Assembly (NCBI GenBank): GCA_963626085.1
Contig: CAVFVJ010000003.1
Span: 62,001 to 126,000, forward strand
Direction: 5' to 3'
Length of the DNA stretch: 64,000 nucleotides
Origin: Colivivens sp963626085
GTDB taxonomy: Bacteria; Bacteroidota; Bacteroidia; Bacteroidales; Bacteroidaceae
Shown here: positions 52,662 to 62,900 of the stretch, one piece after another
How positions within the stretch are numbered: the first letter of the stretch is position 1
How the letters are laid out: each line of letters opens with the position of its first letter
Translations under genes and position numbers: made by a program
The notes under the pieces: generated by a model
The model's input: the letters and a program-made list of their open reading frames with translations, nothing else
The model's database searches: none
Told to the model about the DNA's origin: nothing

Positions 52662-53441
52662 TCAGTCCTGTCTCCTTTTCCAGTAATAATAATATAAGGA
52701 GAAGCAGACAATGGCTGTTAAGGCCACAAGCGGATATGTTATACCTGGTCCGCCACACACTTCAGTAAGAGTGACGGCTGGCTGGTCACGGAATACGTTC
52801 ATAAGGATGACCGATATACCGTTGTTCAGTATGTGACAGACTGTCGACGGAAGTATGCTTCTGCTCTTCACGTAGAGTATTGCAAACAGGATTCCTATGA
52901 TGAAGGCGAAGGGCATTTGTGCCGGATTGAAATGGACGATGGCGAACAGCAAGGCGGATACAATTATTGCACCCCATGGACGGATTCCGTAGTAAATCAT
53001 CGTTCTGATGATGGCACTGCGGAACACAACTTCTTCCGCTATAGGTCCTATGGCGACGATGGAAACGATCCCCCAAAAACGAGATGACATCCCCAGCATC
53101 ATCTGTTCAGTCATGTCCTCCAGTTGCATCTGTTCAGTCAGTACATTAAAACAAAACATACCGCAGAGGGTTGCCACAATCATTATCGGCATCCACTGCC
53201 ACCTGCATGTCCGTGGGTTGAACTCATCGCACATGTCATAACCCATACGCAACTGGATAATCGTTATCACCGCAATGGCAATTAACGAGGAACAGATACT
53301 CGTCACAGCCATGATGTCAGCGGATGCAGTACCTTGTGTCAGGAGTCCTACAATCAGTCCGACTACCATCTGTGACAGGCAGAACACAAGAAAGACCGTC
53401 ACCGCACCTATTGCGGCTTTCCATCCGTCACGTGTCTTCAT
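52662..53441 (-). CDS. CPBP-family intramembrane metalloprotease
   Basis: 259 aa with about eight hydrophobic segments. CPBP/Abi motifs: GPIAEEVVFRSAI (E-E-x3-R), FAIVHFNPAQMPFAFIIGILFA (F-x3-H) and PSTVCHILNNGISV (H-x3-N). It is related to Rce1-type CAAX proteases; bacterial members act in membrane proteolysis of unknown substrates. It overlaps murI by 4 bases and is the last gene of the apt operon. Confidence 0.9.
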   Translation of the reverse strand: MKTRDGWKAAIGAVTVFLVFCLSQMVVGLIVGLLTQGTASADIMAVTSICSSLIAIAVITIIQLRMGYDMCDEFNPRTCRWQWMPIMIVATLCGMFCFNVLTEQMQLEDMTEQMMLGMSSRFWGIVSIVAIGPIAEEVVFRSAIIRTMIYYGIRPWGAIIVSALLFAIVHFNPAQMPFAFIIGILFAILYVKSRSILPSTVCHILNNGISVILMNVFRDQPAVTLTEVCGGPGITYPLVALTAIVCFSLYYYYWKRRQD

Positions 53442-54256
53442 GGCATCCTCCTAACGTCAACCTTCTCACTCAAGAATGTGGATGCATTCTCACTGAACCG
53501 TTCGGGTGACTCAGACGTGAAGTATCGGCACGTGCCACCCTTAGTGAGGCGTGCCTCCATGTCGGTATGACGGTGTAGATAGTCTTTCAGGCTCTCTGCA
53601 ACGTAATGTCCTTGAGTCAGAATCTCGATGCCTGACGGACAAAAACGTCTTATCTTGTCAAGCAACAGCGGGTAATGTGTGCAACCGAGTATTATCGTGT
53701 CGATGAGAGGGTCATGAGCAAGCAATGTGTCTATACGTTCCTTCACGAAGTAGTCGGCACTCGGTTTGTCGTATTCACCGTTCTCCACCAGTGGTACCCA
53801 CATTGGACAGGCTAATCCTGTAACCACACACTCTGGAAACAGTTTCCTTATCTCCAAGTTGTACGACTCCGATTTAATCGTCCCTTCCGTTGCCAACACT
53901 CCGATGTGACCGTTCCGTGTGATCTTACCAACAATTTCAGCAGTGGGTCTTATCACGCCCAGTACTCGTCTGTCGGGAGCTTGTACGGGCAGGTATATTT
54001 GTTGGATGGTACGCAGAGCCTTTGCCGATGCGGTGTTGCATCCGAGAATAACGAGTGGGCACCCCATGCCGAAGAGCTTCTGTACTGCTTCCAGTGTATA
54101 CTGGTAGACCACGTCAAACGAGCGGATTCCGTAAGGGGCACGCGCATTGTCCCCGAAATAGACGTAATCGTACTTAGGCATCAACTTTCTGATACCTTCC
54201 AGTATGGTCAGTCCACCATACCCGGAGTCGAATACAGCGATGGGTCCGCAGTTCAT
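53438..54256 (-). CDS. murI: glutamate racemase
   Basis: 272 aa. FDSGYGGLTILEGI opens the fold, VILGCNTASAKAL carries the first catalytic cysteine, and DTIILGCTHYPLL the second. It converts L- to D-glutamate for peptidoglycan. Its start overlaps the OmpH-like gene's stop by 4 bases. In Bacteroidales murI is commonly found after ompH genes, consistent with this order. Confidence 0.95.
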   Translation of the reverse strand: MNCGPIAVFDSGYGGLTILEGIRKLMPKYDYVYFGDNARAPYGIRSFDVVYQYTLEAVQKLFGMGCPLVILGCNTASAKALRTIQQIYLPVQAPDRRVLGVIRPTAEIVGKITRNGHIGVLATEGTIKSESYNLEIRKLFPECVVTGLACPMWVPLVENGEYDKPSADYFVKERIDTLLAHDPLIDTIILGCTHYPLLLDKIRRFCPSGIEILTQGHYVAESLKDYLHRHTDMEARLTKGGTCRYFTSESPERFSENASTFLSEKVDVRRMP

Positions 54257-54846
54257 TTTGCCACTTCTGCTATCACGTCTGCTGTGATATCCTCACCCAA
54301 TTCACCGTTGATGAATGGGTATGAATTATTGTCTGTATTGAGTATGTATGCATAGCCGCGCTGCTTACCTATCAGTGCGAGCACTTCCTTCAATTGCTGG
54401 TGTATAGGCATCATGAGCTCAGACTCCGCCTTCTCCAGTAGCCGTTTGGCTTCCTCTTTGAACTCCAGACCTTGTTCGAGCAACTGCTGCAGTTCCTTCT
54501 GTCGTTTTAGCAGTATATTATCTGGAAATTCCTTCTGTCCGTCCACATATTCTGCATACTGTCTACTGAATTCCTTCTCCGAGCGTGCCAGTTCATCTGC
54601 ATACTTTTTCTTAAGCTCTTTCAATTGCGCTTGTGCTTTCACGTATGAAGGCATGGAACGCAATGCCTCGTTATAGCTGAGGTAACCGAAACGGCTCAGT
54701 ACAACCATTGTTCCGTTCTGGTTCGCCAGGTTTACAGTCTCAGTTCCTATAACGACATCTGCCGTGTCCGCCTGGGCACACATATTTATTGATATAGCCA
54801 GCATCAGTCCCAATGCTACGAATCCTTTCAGTTTGTTTCTGTCCAT
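54253..54846 (-). CDS. OmpH/Skp-family periplasmic chaperone
   Basis: 197 aa with a signal peptide (LGLMLAISINMCAQA). FGYLSYNEALRSMPSYVKAQAQLKELKKKY starts the long helical hairpin of Skp, followed by charged coiled-coil (about 60-150), then a beta segment YILNTDNNSYPFINGE. It holds outer-membrane proteins during transit. bamA, its usual neighbour, is not here; deoC is 3 bases upstream. Confidence 0.9.
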   Translation of the reverse strand: MDRNKLKGFVALGLMLAISINMCAQADTADVVIGTETVNLANQNGTMVVLSRFGYLSYNEALRSMPSYVKAQAQLKELKKKYADELARSEKEFSRQYAEYVDGQKEFPDNILLKRQKELQQLLEQGLEFKEEAKRLLEKAESELMMPIHQQLKEVLALIGKQRGYAYILNTDNNSYPFINGELGEDITADVIAEVAK

Positions 54847-54849
54847 AGA

Positions 54850-55785
54850 TTAAAAGAATTTTATTTGTTCACCGATAATGTCACTCAACAGTTTGTTGGC
54901 ACAGCTGCTGGTACCGAGACGCAACAGGCGGTTATTGAGCCATTTCTCTCCCAGTACTTCCTTCACGATAGTATAGTAGACAAGTGTGTCTGCCACGGTC
55001 TTCATACCTCCAGCTGGTTTGAACCCAATCTGTATTCCAGTCTCCTCATAGTATTCCTTGATAGCTTGACACATTACATAGGCGGCCTCTGGGGTTGCAG
55101 CCGGTTCCAGTTTACCCGTAGAAGTCTTTATGTAATCTGCTCCTGCATACATAGCAAGGATGGAGGCTTTCTTTATGTTGGATGCAGTCTTCAAACATCC
55201 TGTTTCGAGTATCACTTTCAGTTTGCGTTCTCCGCACACCGCCTTCAGTTCCGCGATTTCATCGGCAACAGTCTCATAGTCTCCTGCCAGGAACTTACCA
55301 ACCGATTGCACTATGTCTATCTCCGTAGCTCCATCGTGCAGTGCAAGTGCCGTCTCTGCCACCTTCACCTCCATGAACGTCTGTGATGATGGAAAGCTGG
55401 CGGATACACATGCTATTTCAATGTCTTCGTTCTCCAACATATCGTGGCAGATGGAGGCAAAGCAAGGGTAGACGCACACCGTAGCCACATGTCCGAGTTC
55501 CGGGTAGGCATCGTCGAATTTGTTGACTCTCTCGATGAAGCGCATCACACTGTCCTCACTGTCGTCGGTCTTCAGTGTTGTCAGTTCCACACTGTTGAGC
55601 AGGAACTTCTTCACTTCCAAAGTGTCATTCTCCTTGAGGTGCTTGTCGAGCAGTGTAGTCACTTCATTCTTTACTCTCTCGTCGTCCAGTTCGAGGTTGT
55701 ACTTGCTGAAAGCTTGTACCACCTTACTGTCTGTCGTTTCGTTGCGGTACGGATGTCCGTCCGGGTAATTTATTTCCATAGTCAT
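54850..55785 (-). CDS. deoC: deoxyribose-phosphate aldolase
   Basis: 311 aa, longer than E. coli DeoC (about 259), with extra N-terminal residues as in other Bacteroidetes. VCVYPCFASICHDML marks the N-terminal barrel strand. KVILETGCL and ADYIKTSTGKLEPAATPEA carry the Schiff-base lysine, and IGFKPAGGMK the second lysine. It splits deoxyribose 5-phosphate to glyceraldehyde 3-phosphate and acetaldehyde. The start at 55785 overlaps the dtd stop by 4 bases; a second ATG two codons in is possible. Confidence 0.94.
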   Translation of the reverse strand: MTMEINYPDGHPYRNETTDSKVVQAFSKYNLELDDERVKNEVTTLLDKHLKENDTLEVKKFLLNSVELTTLKTDDSEDSVMRFIERVNKFDDAYPELGHVATVCVYPCFASICHDMLENEDIEIACVSASFPSSQTFMEVKVAETALALHDGATEIDIVQSVGKFLAGDYETVADEIAELKAVCGERKLKVILETGCLKTASNIKKASILAMYAGADYIKTSTGKLEPAATPEAAYVMCQAIKEYYEETGIQIGFKPAGGMKTVADTLVYYTIVKEVLGEKWLNNRLLRLGTSSCANKLLSDIIGEQIKFF

Positions 55786-56234
55786 TCTTTATTTTTAGTG
55801 TCCATACAAATAGTCACAGGGCCGTCGTTGACCAGTGCTACCTTCATGTCTGCCCCGAATTCTCCGGTCTTGATCTCCTTGTGTAGGTCAGTTGCCACTT
55901 GTTTGCAGAACTGTTCATACAGTGGTATGGTCTTCTCGTGGCTACCTGCCCTCAAGTAACTCGGACGGTTTCCTTTCTTATAAGAAGCCCAGAGGGTGAA
56001 CTGGCTGACGATGAGGATATCACCATCCACATCGATAACCGAGCGGTTCATGACCCCCTCGCTGTCGTCAAATACCCTGAGGTTTACAATCTTGCGGCTT
56101 AGCCACACTATATCCTCTTCCGTGTCGTTGTTTTCACATCCCACCAGTATCAGGTAACCTTTGCCGATTTGCGACTTAACCTTACCGTCTATGGTCACTG
56201 ATGCTTCGCTTACCCGTTGTATAACAGCTCTCAT
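55782..56234 (-). CDS. dtd: D-aminoacyl-tRNA deacylase
   Basis: 150 aa. MRAVIQRVSEASVTIDGK start, LIVSQFTLWASYKKGNRPSY (the SQFTL motif with catalytic Thr) and the Gly-cisPro-like VNDGPVTICMD at the end. It removes D-amino acids from tRNA. The stop overlaps deoC by 4 bases and the start overlaps uvrC by 4 bases. Confidence 0.96.
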   Translation of the reverse strand: MRAVIQRVSEASVTIDGKVKSQIGKGYLILVGCENNDTEEDIVWLSRKIVNLRVFDDSEGVMNRSVIDVDGDILIVSQFTLWASYKKGNRPSYLRAGSHEKTIPLYEQFCKQVATDLHKEIKTGEFGADMKVALVNDGPVTICMDTKNKE

Positions 56235-58054
56235 TCTTTTCCTAACGTTTCCTTTATTATCTTTGCTTTTGCTTTACCCACTATCTTGGCTATGTCCTCC
56301 TCACTGGCAGCCTTGATGCGCTTAACACTTTTGAAATGTCTCAATAGTTCTGTCTTTGTCACCTTACCGATACCTTTCACTCCGTCCAGTTCGGACTCCG
56401 TCTGGTGTTTGGACCGTTTGTCACGGTGGAACTGTATGGCGTACCTGTGTACCTCGTCCTGAATCCTTGTGAGGAACTGAAACAACGCACTTTTCACGTC
56501 CACACCTACCGTGACTGTCTGTCCGTTCTGAAAAGTAAGCAGTTCCGAAGTCCTGTGATGTCCGTCCTTGGCGAGTCCGGCGATGGGGATGTCGAGGTGC
56601 AGCTGTTCCTCCACCACTTGTCTTATCACTTCCATTTGTCCCTTTCCACCGTCTGCTATAATCAGTCCTGGCAGTTCACTGCCCTCGTCAATGAAGCGTC
56701 TGTATCGTCTGTACACAACCTCTGCCATCGATGCGTAGTCGTCTGGACCTTCTACCGTCTTTATGATGTATTTGCGGTATTCCGACTTTGCTGGTTTGGC
56801 TTTTCTGAACACCACACACCCTGCCACAGCGTCCGCACCCTGTATGTTGGAGTTGTCGAAGCACTCGATGTGTAGCGGCAGGTGTCCGAGTTTCAACTTG
56901 TCCTGCAGTTCCCTCAGCAGGTTGGTTGCCCGTTGTTCAGGGTTGAGCCGTTCTGCTTGCTTTGCCTTGTCGAACCGATATTGTCGTACGTTAGCGAGAG
57001 ACAGTTCCAGTAGATGTTTCTTGTCGCCCCGTTGTGGCACAGTTACGGTCACATCCTTCAGTTCTGTCTCTATGGGGAACGGCACTATTATTTCTCTCGA
57101 GTCACTTCCGTACCGTTGTCTCATTTCCACTATTCCGAGTGCCAACAGTTCCTTTGGGTCTTCATCAATCCGTTTGGTGTATTCAAATGTGAACGCCTGG
57201 TTGATGCATCCTTTGGAGACATGCAGGTAATTGATGAATGCCGACTTGTCGTCATCGGCAATGGAGAACACGTCGATGTTATGGTCGTGTTGTGCAATCA
57301 CCTCACTCTTTTCACAGAACTCCAATGCGAGGTCATACTTCCGTTTAATCTCCATCGCCTCCTCGAAACGCATCTGGTCAGACAGTTCCTGCATCTTCCC
57401 ACGCAGTGTGTCACACACAGACCGTGTGTTGCCTTTCAGTATCTCCCTCACCTCGTTTACACTCTCCATGTAGTCCTCTCTGCTCTGCAGTCCGGCACAG
57501 GGGGCTTTACAGTTCTTGATATGGTATTCGAGGCAGGTCTTCCACTTGCCTTCCCTTACTCCGCTCACCGTCATCGCAGTCCTGCATTTCCTTAGTGGAT
57601 AGATGCGGTTAATCAGTTCCAGCATGTTGTTGAGCGTACCCTGGTGACTGAACGGCCCGTAGTATGTTCCCAGTCCCGGTATTATCTTCCGGGTCTTGAA
57701 CACACGTGGGAACTCTTCGTTGCTCACGCAGACAGACGGGTAGGTTTTGTCGTCCTTCAGCAAGATGTTATATCTCGGCTTGTATTTCTTTATCAAGTTG
57801 TTCTCCAACAGCAGTGCGTCCTCGTCTGTCGGCACTACAACATACTTTATATCCTGTATCTTACTTACCAGAATCTGTGTCTTTTTGGAACTTGTCGTCC
57901 CATGAAAATACGATCCGACCCTCCGTTTCAGGTTCTTGGCCTTACCTACGTAAATGACCGTGCCGTCCCCGTCGAGATACTGGTAGCATCCCGGTTCCTC
58001 GGGTAGTGCCGAGACGATAGTCCTCAGCCGTGTCAGTCGCAGGTCGTCCTTCAT
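56231..58054 (-). CDS. uvrC: excinuclease ABC subunit C
   Basis: 607 aa. N-terminal GIY-YIG nuclease (EEPGCYQYLDGDGTVIYVGKAKNL; the second tyrosine is in VIYVG). A cysteine cluster in CLEYHIKNCKAPC follows. The UVR/UvrB-binding segment is at about 205-240 (MQELSDQMRFEEAMEIKRKYD), the RNase H-like endonuclease has IECFDNSNIQGADAVAGCVVF and LIIADGGKGQ, and a C-terminal HhH pair has ELDGVKGIGKVT. It cuts on both sides of bulky lesions with UvrB. apt is 26 bases upstream. Confidence 0.96.
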   Translation of the reverse strand: MKDDLRLTRLRTIVSALPEEPGCYQYLDGDGTVIYVGKAKNLKRRVGSYFHGTTSSKKTQILVSKIQDIKYVVVPTDEDALLLENNLIKKYKPRYNILLKDDKTYPSVCVSNEEFPRVFKTRKIIPGLGTYYGPFSHQGTLNNMLELINRIYPLRKCRTAMTVSGVREGKWKTCLEYHIKNCKAPCAGLQSREDYMESVNEVREILKGNTRSVCDTLRGKMQELSDQMRFEEAMEIKRKYDLALEFCEKSEVIAQHDHNIDVFSIADDDKSAFINYLHVSKGCINQAFTFEYTKRIDEDPKELLALGIVEMRQRYGSDSREIIVPFPIETELKDVTVTVPQRGDKKHLLELSLANVRQYRFDKAKQAERLNPEQRATNLLRELQDKLKLGHLPLHIECFDNSNIQGADAVAGCVVFRKAKPAKSEYRKYIIKTVEGPDDYASMAEVVYRRYRRFIDEGSELPGLIIADGGKGQMEVIRQVVEEQLHLDIPIAGLAKDGHHRTSELLTFQNGQTVTVGVDVKSALFQFLTRIQDEVHRYAIQFHRDKRSKHQTESELDGVKGIGKVTKTELLRHFKSVKRIKAASEEDIAKIVGKAKAKIIKETLGKE

Positions 58055-58080
58055 CTTATGTCTTATGTACAGAGTACAGC

Positions 58081-58611
58081 CTATACAGTTATCAGAGTGC
58101 TTACCTCGATGCTGTCACCCAAGAATTCGCGTCCATGCAATCCTTCGTCCCGAATTTCGATGATGAAGTTCATGTAGCACTTCTTCGGATTGAACTTCTT
58201 GACGAGATCCCATGCAGCCTTTATCGTTCCACCAGTGGCGAGCAGGTCATCATGCAGCAGTACCACATCGTCCTCGGTTATCGCGTCTTTATGGATTTCT
58301 ATAGTGTCGGTTCCGTATTCCTTTTCGTAGGTCTGGCTTATGGTCTCTGCAGGCAGTTTGCCTGGTTTGCGGCACAGTGCCAGTCCGGCATTTAGCCGAC
58401 GCGCCAAAATTGCTCCCATGACGAATCCGCGCGATTCGATTCCTACCACCTTTGTGATGCCCTTGTCCTTATAAATCTCGTACAGTTCATCTTCCATTAT
58501 TTCCAAACATCTGGCATCCTTGAACAGGGTTGTCACATCACGGAAAAGAATCCCTTTCTGTGGAAAGTCAGGAATTGCGCGCAGGTGTTCCATCAGATAC
58601 TGGTTGTTCAT
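58081..58611 (-). CDS. apt: adenine phosphoribosyltransferase
   Basis: 176 aa. IPDFPQKGILFRDVTTL, GIESRGFVMGAILA, and the PRPP loop VVLLHDDLLATGGTIKAA, which has the type I PRTase signature. It salvages adenine to AMP. It heads the apt-uvrC-dtd-deoC-ompH-murI-CPBP run. A promoter box lies about 155 bases upstream, with a possible very short frame between. Confidence 0.96.
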   Translation of the reverse strand: MNNQYLMEHLRAIPDFPQKGILFRDVTTLFKDARCLEIMEDELYEIYKDKGITKVVGIESRGFVMGAILARRLNAGLALCRKPGKLPAETISQTYEKEYGTDTIEIHKDAITEDDVVLLHDDLLATGGTIKAAWDLVKKFNPKKCYMNFIIEIRDEGLHGREFLGDSIEVSTLITV

Positions 58612-58623
58612 TCTCTTGTCTCA

Positions 58624-58701
58624 CTATATTTTTCGCAGCACATCGGTTACATCTTCGTAAAATGACTGTCCGGCAGTGCTTTCACAACAGCCGTGCCGCA
58701 T
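58624..58701 (-). CDS. possible 25-residue small ORF in the apt leader
   Basis: ATG at 58701 to TAG at 58624, encoding a Cys-rich start (MRHGCCES) and an acidic helix-like end (FYEDVTDVLRKI). The frame stays open upstream to the -7 box region without another ATG. It ends 12 bases before apt. It could be a leader peptide, the tail of a decayed gene, or chance. Too short to judge by composition. Confidence 0.25.
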   Translation of the reverse strand: MRHGCCESTAGQSFYEDVTDVLRKI

Positions 58702-58765
58702 CCAATTCACCCCATCCTGTCTCTGTGCTGCACCAATACAAGAGGGAGGGTCGTAAACGGCATGA

Positions 58766-58773
58766 CAAAGGTA
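58766..58773 (-). promoter_or_regulatory. -7 promoter box for the apt operon
   Basis: Minus strand TACCTTTG, exact TAnnTTTG. About 155 bases upstream of apt, leaving a long leader. No clear -33. Confidence 0.5.
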
Positions 58774-58816
58774 AGCAAAAAACCATTACGACCGTTCCTC
58801 TTATATGTAATATTTA

Positions 58817-59995
58817 TCACAGTGTGGTGGCTGTCAGTTCGGCAAACGCTTTCTGGTATGTCCTTTCGGCATCCAGTGCTTTACTTGCCGCATCATAGTA
58901 GAGATTCATGCCTGTCAGATAATCCAGTACAGAAATCTCACCCTCATCGAGCGCAGTTTTCAATAGTAGCCTATTGTCTGTCTTTTCGAGTGCTGTCTTG
59001 TATGTCTGTGCCACCATTTTCAGACTGACAGTGCGCCGGAACAGTGCTTCCATATTGCCATATGCCGTCCTTGCCGCGTCATCCTGTCGTGCCTCAGCTG
59101 CAAGAAGAGCTGCCTTAGACTGCCGTACACGGTTTCTGTTGCTCCATAGTGGAACGGACATTCCAAGAGTTATACCTTGATAGCGTTCGCCTGCGGTGAA
59201 CTCGCCCATGTATCCCAAGGAAAATGAAGGCAGTCCCATCGTCTTGTCTAGAGTGAGTTGTTTTCTACTCACTTCAGATTCCTGCCTTGCATAAGCGAGT
59301 GTTGGATTGTCCGTTTCCACCGTGTGGTACCATTCGATGAAGTCGACAGGCATGTCCACCGTCTCGTATTCGGTATTGGTGAAGTCGACGGACTCCCCAC
59401 CACACATCAGGGTGAGTTGTGCCAACAGCACATCCCGTTCGGTTTTCATACGTATAGACTCGCTTTCGAGTGTAGATAGGCTCAACATTACGTTGTTGTA
59501 TTCCAGTCTGTTGCCCTCTCCGTTTTGCATTCGTTTTGTCTGTACGTTAGCAATCTCCCGTGCATGACCGAGACGAACATCGAGTTGGCTCAGTAGAGCA
59601 TTGTAGTATATAAGGTCAATGCAACATTGCTTGGCTTTAAGCAGAATCATCATCCTGTCTGTCTTATATTGACAATCCACCAGTTCGTCCTTTTCCCGTG
59701 CCACCTTGCCTTTTAATCCTGTTACTGTAGCTATGTCGAATCCTTGCGACACACTAGCATCCTTTCGTTTGCCGATGGAAGACGGACCGCCCCAAAGGTA
59801 ACTGAACTCAATCTCTGGATTGGGCAGTGCCAGCCCTGTTCTGTTCTCCTGTTTCTGCGCATCCGCTGTATACCGCAGAGTCTGCAGTGTCGAGTTATTC
59901 CGTTCTACTATCTTAAGCACGTCATCCACAGTCTGTTGTGCGCATAGTTGTAGCACGTTTCCCACTGCCATTAATATGAATATTTTCTTTCTCAT
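58817..59995 (-). CDS. TolC-family outer membrane efflux protein (CusC/CzcC type)
   Basis: 392 aa from the ATG at 59995, chosen because it begins a signal peptide (KKIFILMAVGNVLQLCAQ) and overlaps the RND gene's stop by 4 bases; an earlier in-frame ATG lies inside the RND gene. Two long helical repeats of the TolC fold are visible (ALPNPEIEFSYLWGG, LGMSVPLWSNRNRVRQSKAALLAAEARQ). It forms the outer channel of the heavy-metal RND pump encoded upstream. Confidence 0.92.
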   Translation of the reverse strand: MRKKIFILMAVGNVLQLCAQQTVDDVLKIVERNNSTLQTLRYTADAQKQENRTGLALPNPEIEFSYLWGGPSSIGKRKDASVSQGFDIATVTGLKGKVAREKDELVDCQYKTDRMMILLKAKQCCIDLIYYNALLSQLDVRLGHAREIANVQTKRMQNGEGNRLEYNNVMLSLSTLESESIRMKTERDVLLAQLTLMCGGESVDFTNTEYETVDMPVDFIEWYHTVETDNPTLAYARQESEVSRKQLTLDKTMGLPSFSLGYMGEFTAGERYQGITLGMSVPLWSNRNRVRQSKAALLAAEARQDDAARTAYGNMEALFRRTVSLKMVAQTYKTALEKTDNRLLLKTALDEGEISVLDYLTGMNLYYDAASKALDAERTYQKAFAELTATTL

Positions 59996-62900
59996 AGTGT
60001 TATGTCTTTTTTGCCGATAGAGCGGAAGGATATTTTGGATGCCCTCTTCCCCACCCACAGGTACATTATAGGTATGATGAATCCGTTCAGGAAGGTGGAG
60101 GTCAACAGTCCACCGAGGATGACCTTTGCCATCGGACTCTGTATCTCGTTGCCCGGGAGGTCTGCACCGATGACCAGCGGTATGAGTGACAGGGCGGTGG
60201 TAAGTGCAGTCATCAGAATTGGGTTCAGACGGTCTGTAGATCCGTTCATGACAGCATCTTTCAGGTTCTGCCCTTCAGTGCGCAAATCGTTGTAGCGTGC
60301 CACCAGTAGCATTCCATTGCGTGTGGCTATTCCGAACAATGAGATAAAACCGATGATGGCAGGTATGCTTATGACACCTCCAGTGAGCCATATGGCAATC
60401 ACTCCACCGATGAGAGCCAGTGGCAAGTTGAGCATGATGACTACAGACTGTGTCACGTTGCGGAATTGGTTGAACAGAAGAAGGAAGATGACGAGGATAG
60501 AGAAGACTGACGTGACGAGTAGTATGCGTGATGCTGCTTGTTCACTCTCAAACTGTCCTCCGTATTCCACGTGGTAGCCTTCGGGTAGCGTTATTTTCTC
60601 GTTTACCAGATGTTGGATGTCGCCTACCACACTGTGCAAGTCACGTCCTGCCACATTGGCGGAGACCACTATCTTGCGTGCCACATTCTCGCGGTTTATT
60701 ACGTTCGGACCTGCGGCTGACACCACTTCTGCAATATTGGCCAAAGGAATTTTCCGACCGCCAGCATCCACCGTGAGGTTCCTTATGCGCTCGATACTCG
60801 AACGGCTGTCGTCATCCACTTTGACAGTCAGGTCGAACGATCGGTTGCCTTCGTACACGAGCGACACCGTCTCTCCTGACAGCATAACGTTCATTATCTC
60901 AGCAAACTCGGGCAGTGTGACCCCATACTTGGCGATCAGGTCTCGTTTAGGAATAATTTGTAGTTGAGGACGTTCCACCTGTTGCTCCACGTTAAGATCC
61001 TCCAGTCCATCCACATGACTGATAGTCTCTTTAATTTGGTTGCCAATTGAGTACATGCGGTTGAGGTCGGTACCGAACAGTTTGATGGCAATGTTGGCTC
61101 TCGTGCCAGACAGCATGGCATCGATGCGGTGGGTGATGGGTGCTCCCACCTCCATGTTTATTCCTGGTATCACTTTCAATTTCCTGCGTACTTCAGCCAG
61201 TACTTCGTCTTTCGAGCGTCCCTTGAGTGTGAACGGAGCCTCAATCTCCGAACTGTTCACGCCCAGTGCATGTTCGTCCAGTTCTGCTCGTCCAGTCTTG
61301 CGTCCCACTGTCTGAATTTCTGGTACAGACAGCAGAATCTCTTCAACCTTTGTCCCAATCTTGTCGGACTCTTCCAGTGAGATTCCCGGCAATGTAGTGA
61401 TGTTGATGGTGAATGAACCCTCGTTGAAGGGTGGTAGGAAACTTCGTCCCAAAGTAGAGAAGATTGCCAGGGTTGCCACCAGCAGTCCTCCGACCACTAC
61501 CAGCACTGCCTTGCGGTGACGTATTGTCCAATCCAACAGTACTACATAAATGTCTTTCATCTTACGGCTCAGCAGCGGTTCCTTTTCTGGTTTGTCCTTG
61601 CCCTTCCCTTGCTTCACGAGCATGTAACTGCACAGTACTGGAGTCAGTGTCAGAGCCACTATAGTGGAGGCGCATAGGGCTGTTATGAATGCGATGCCCA
61701 GTGGGGCTAGCAGTCTTCCTTCCATTCCCGTCAGGAAAAAGAGGGGTATGAAACTGACAATGATGATGAGGGTGGAGTTGAGGATAGGCATACGTACCTC
61801 CCTCGAAGCGTTGAAGATGATGGTCAGTGGCTGTCGTTGTTCTTCTTGAGGCAGGTTGTGGTTTTCTCGCAGTCGTTTGAACACGTTCTCCACATCCACT
61901 ATGGCATCATCGACCAATGAGCCGATGGCAATGGCCATGCCTCCCAGACTCATGGTGTTGATTGTCAATCCCATGATGTTGAGGGTGAGGATACATACCA
62001 CAAGTGACAGTGGTATGGAAACCAGTGATATGAGTGTGGTGCGTACGTTCATAAGAAAAAGAAAGAGCACGATGACAACAAAAAATCCACCTTCGTAGAG
62101 CGATTTCTTTACATTGCTTATGGAGTTGTTGATAAACCGTTCTTGTCTGTAGATGTCAGTGGACATCTTCACGTCTTGCGGCAGTTCGTTGCGTAAGTTA
62201 GCTAAAGCTTCGTCAATCTTTGTGGTCAATGCGAGTGTACTGGTGTTGGGTTGTTTGGTTACAGTTATCATCACCGCAGATTTACCCTTGTGTGAAGCGA
62301 CCCCAGTTTTCGGAGTACGGTTGCCAATCCTCACTTCTGCGATGTCGGACAACAGAATGGAGGTGTCGCCTACTGTTTTTATTGCAGCCTTAGCGAGTTC
62401 TTGAATCTTGTTCGTGGATAAAAGCCCACGTATGATGTATTCGTTGCCATATTCATAAAGGACACCCCCTGAAGCATTGCGGTTCATGTTCACAACAGCG
62501 GCATATGCTTCGTTGAGTCCCACTCCATAGTGCTTCATTTTGGCAGGGTTGAGTAGAATCTGGTATTCCTTGATTTCACCGCCTATCACTGTTACTTGTG
62601 CCACACCTCCAGTGGCGAGTAATCTCGGCCGTATGGTCCAGTCGGCAATAGTGCGCAGTTCTTGCATGGAGGTGGTGTCAGCAGTCAGTGCTACGAACAA
62701 CAGTTCGCCGAGTATTGACGACTGCGGACCAAGAGTGGGGTTGCCAGCCCCAGGTGGCAGTTCGTCTTTTACTGTCGCAATTTTCTCCGACACAATCTGT
62801 CGGGCACGGTAGATGTCCGTTCCCCAATTAAACTCCACCCATACTATTGAAAAGCCGTCTGTCGACGAGGAGCGAACACGTCGTACATCTGTGGCTCCGT

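Noticed and set aside
58530..58898. 122-residue plus-strand frame over the apt leader
   Set aside because: It overlaps apt and the TolC-like gene on the opposite strand, and lacks promoter or motif.
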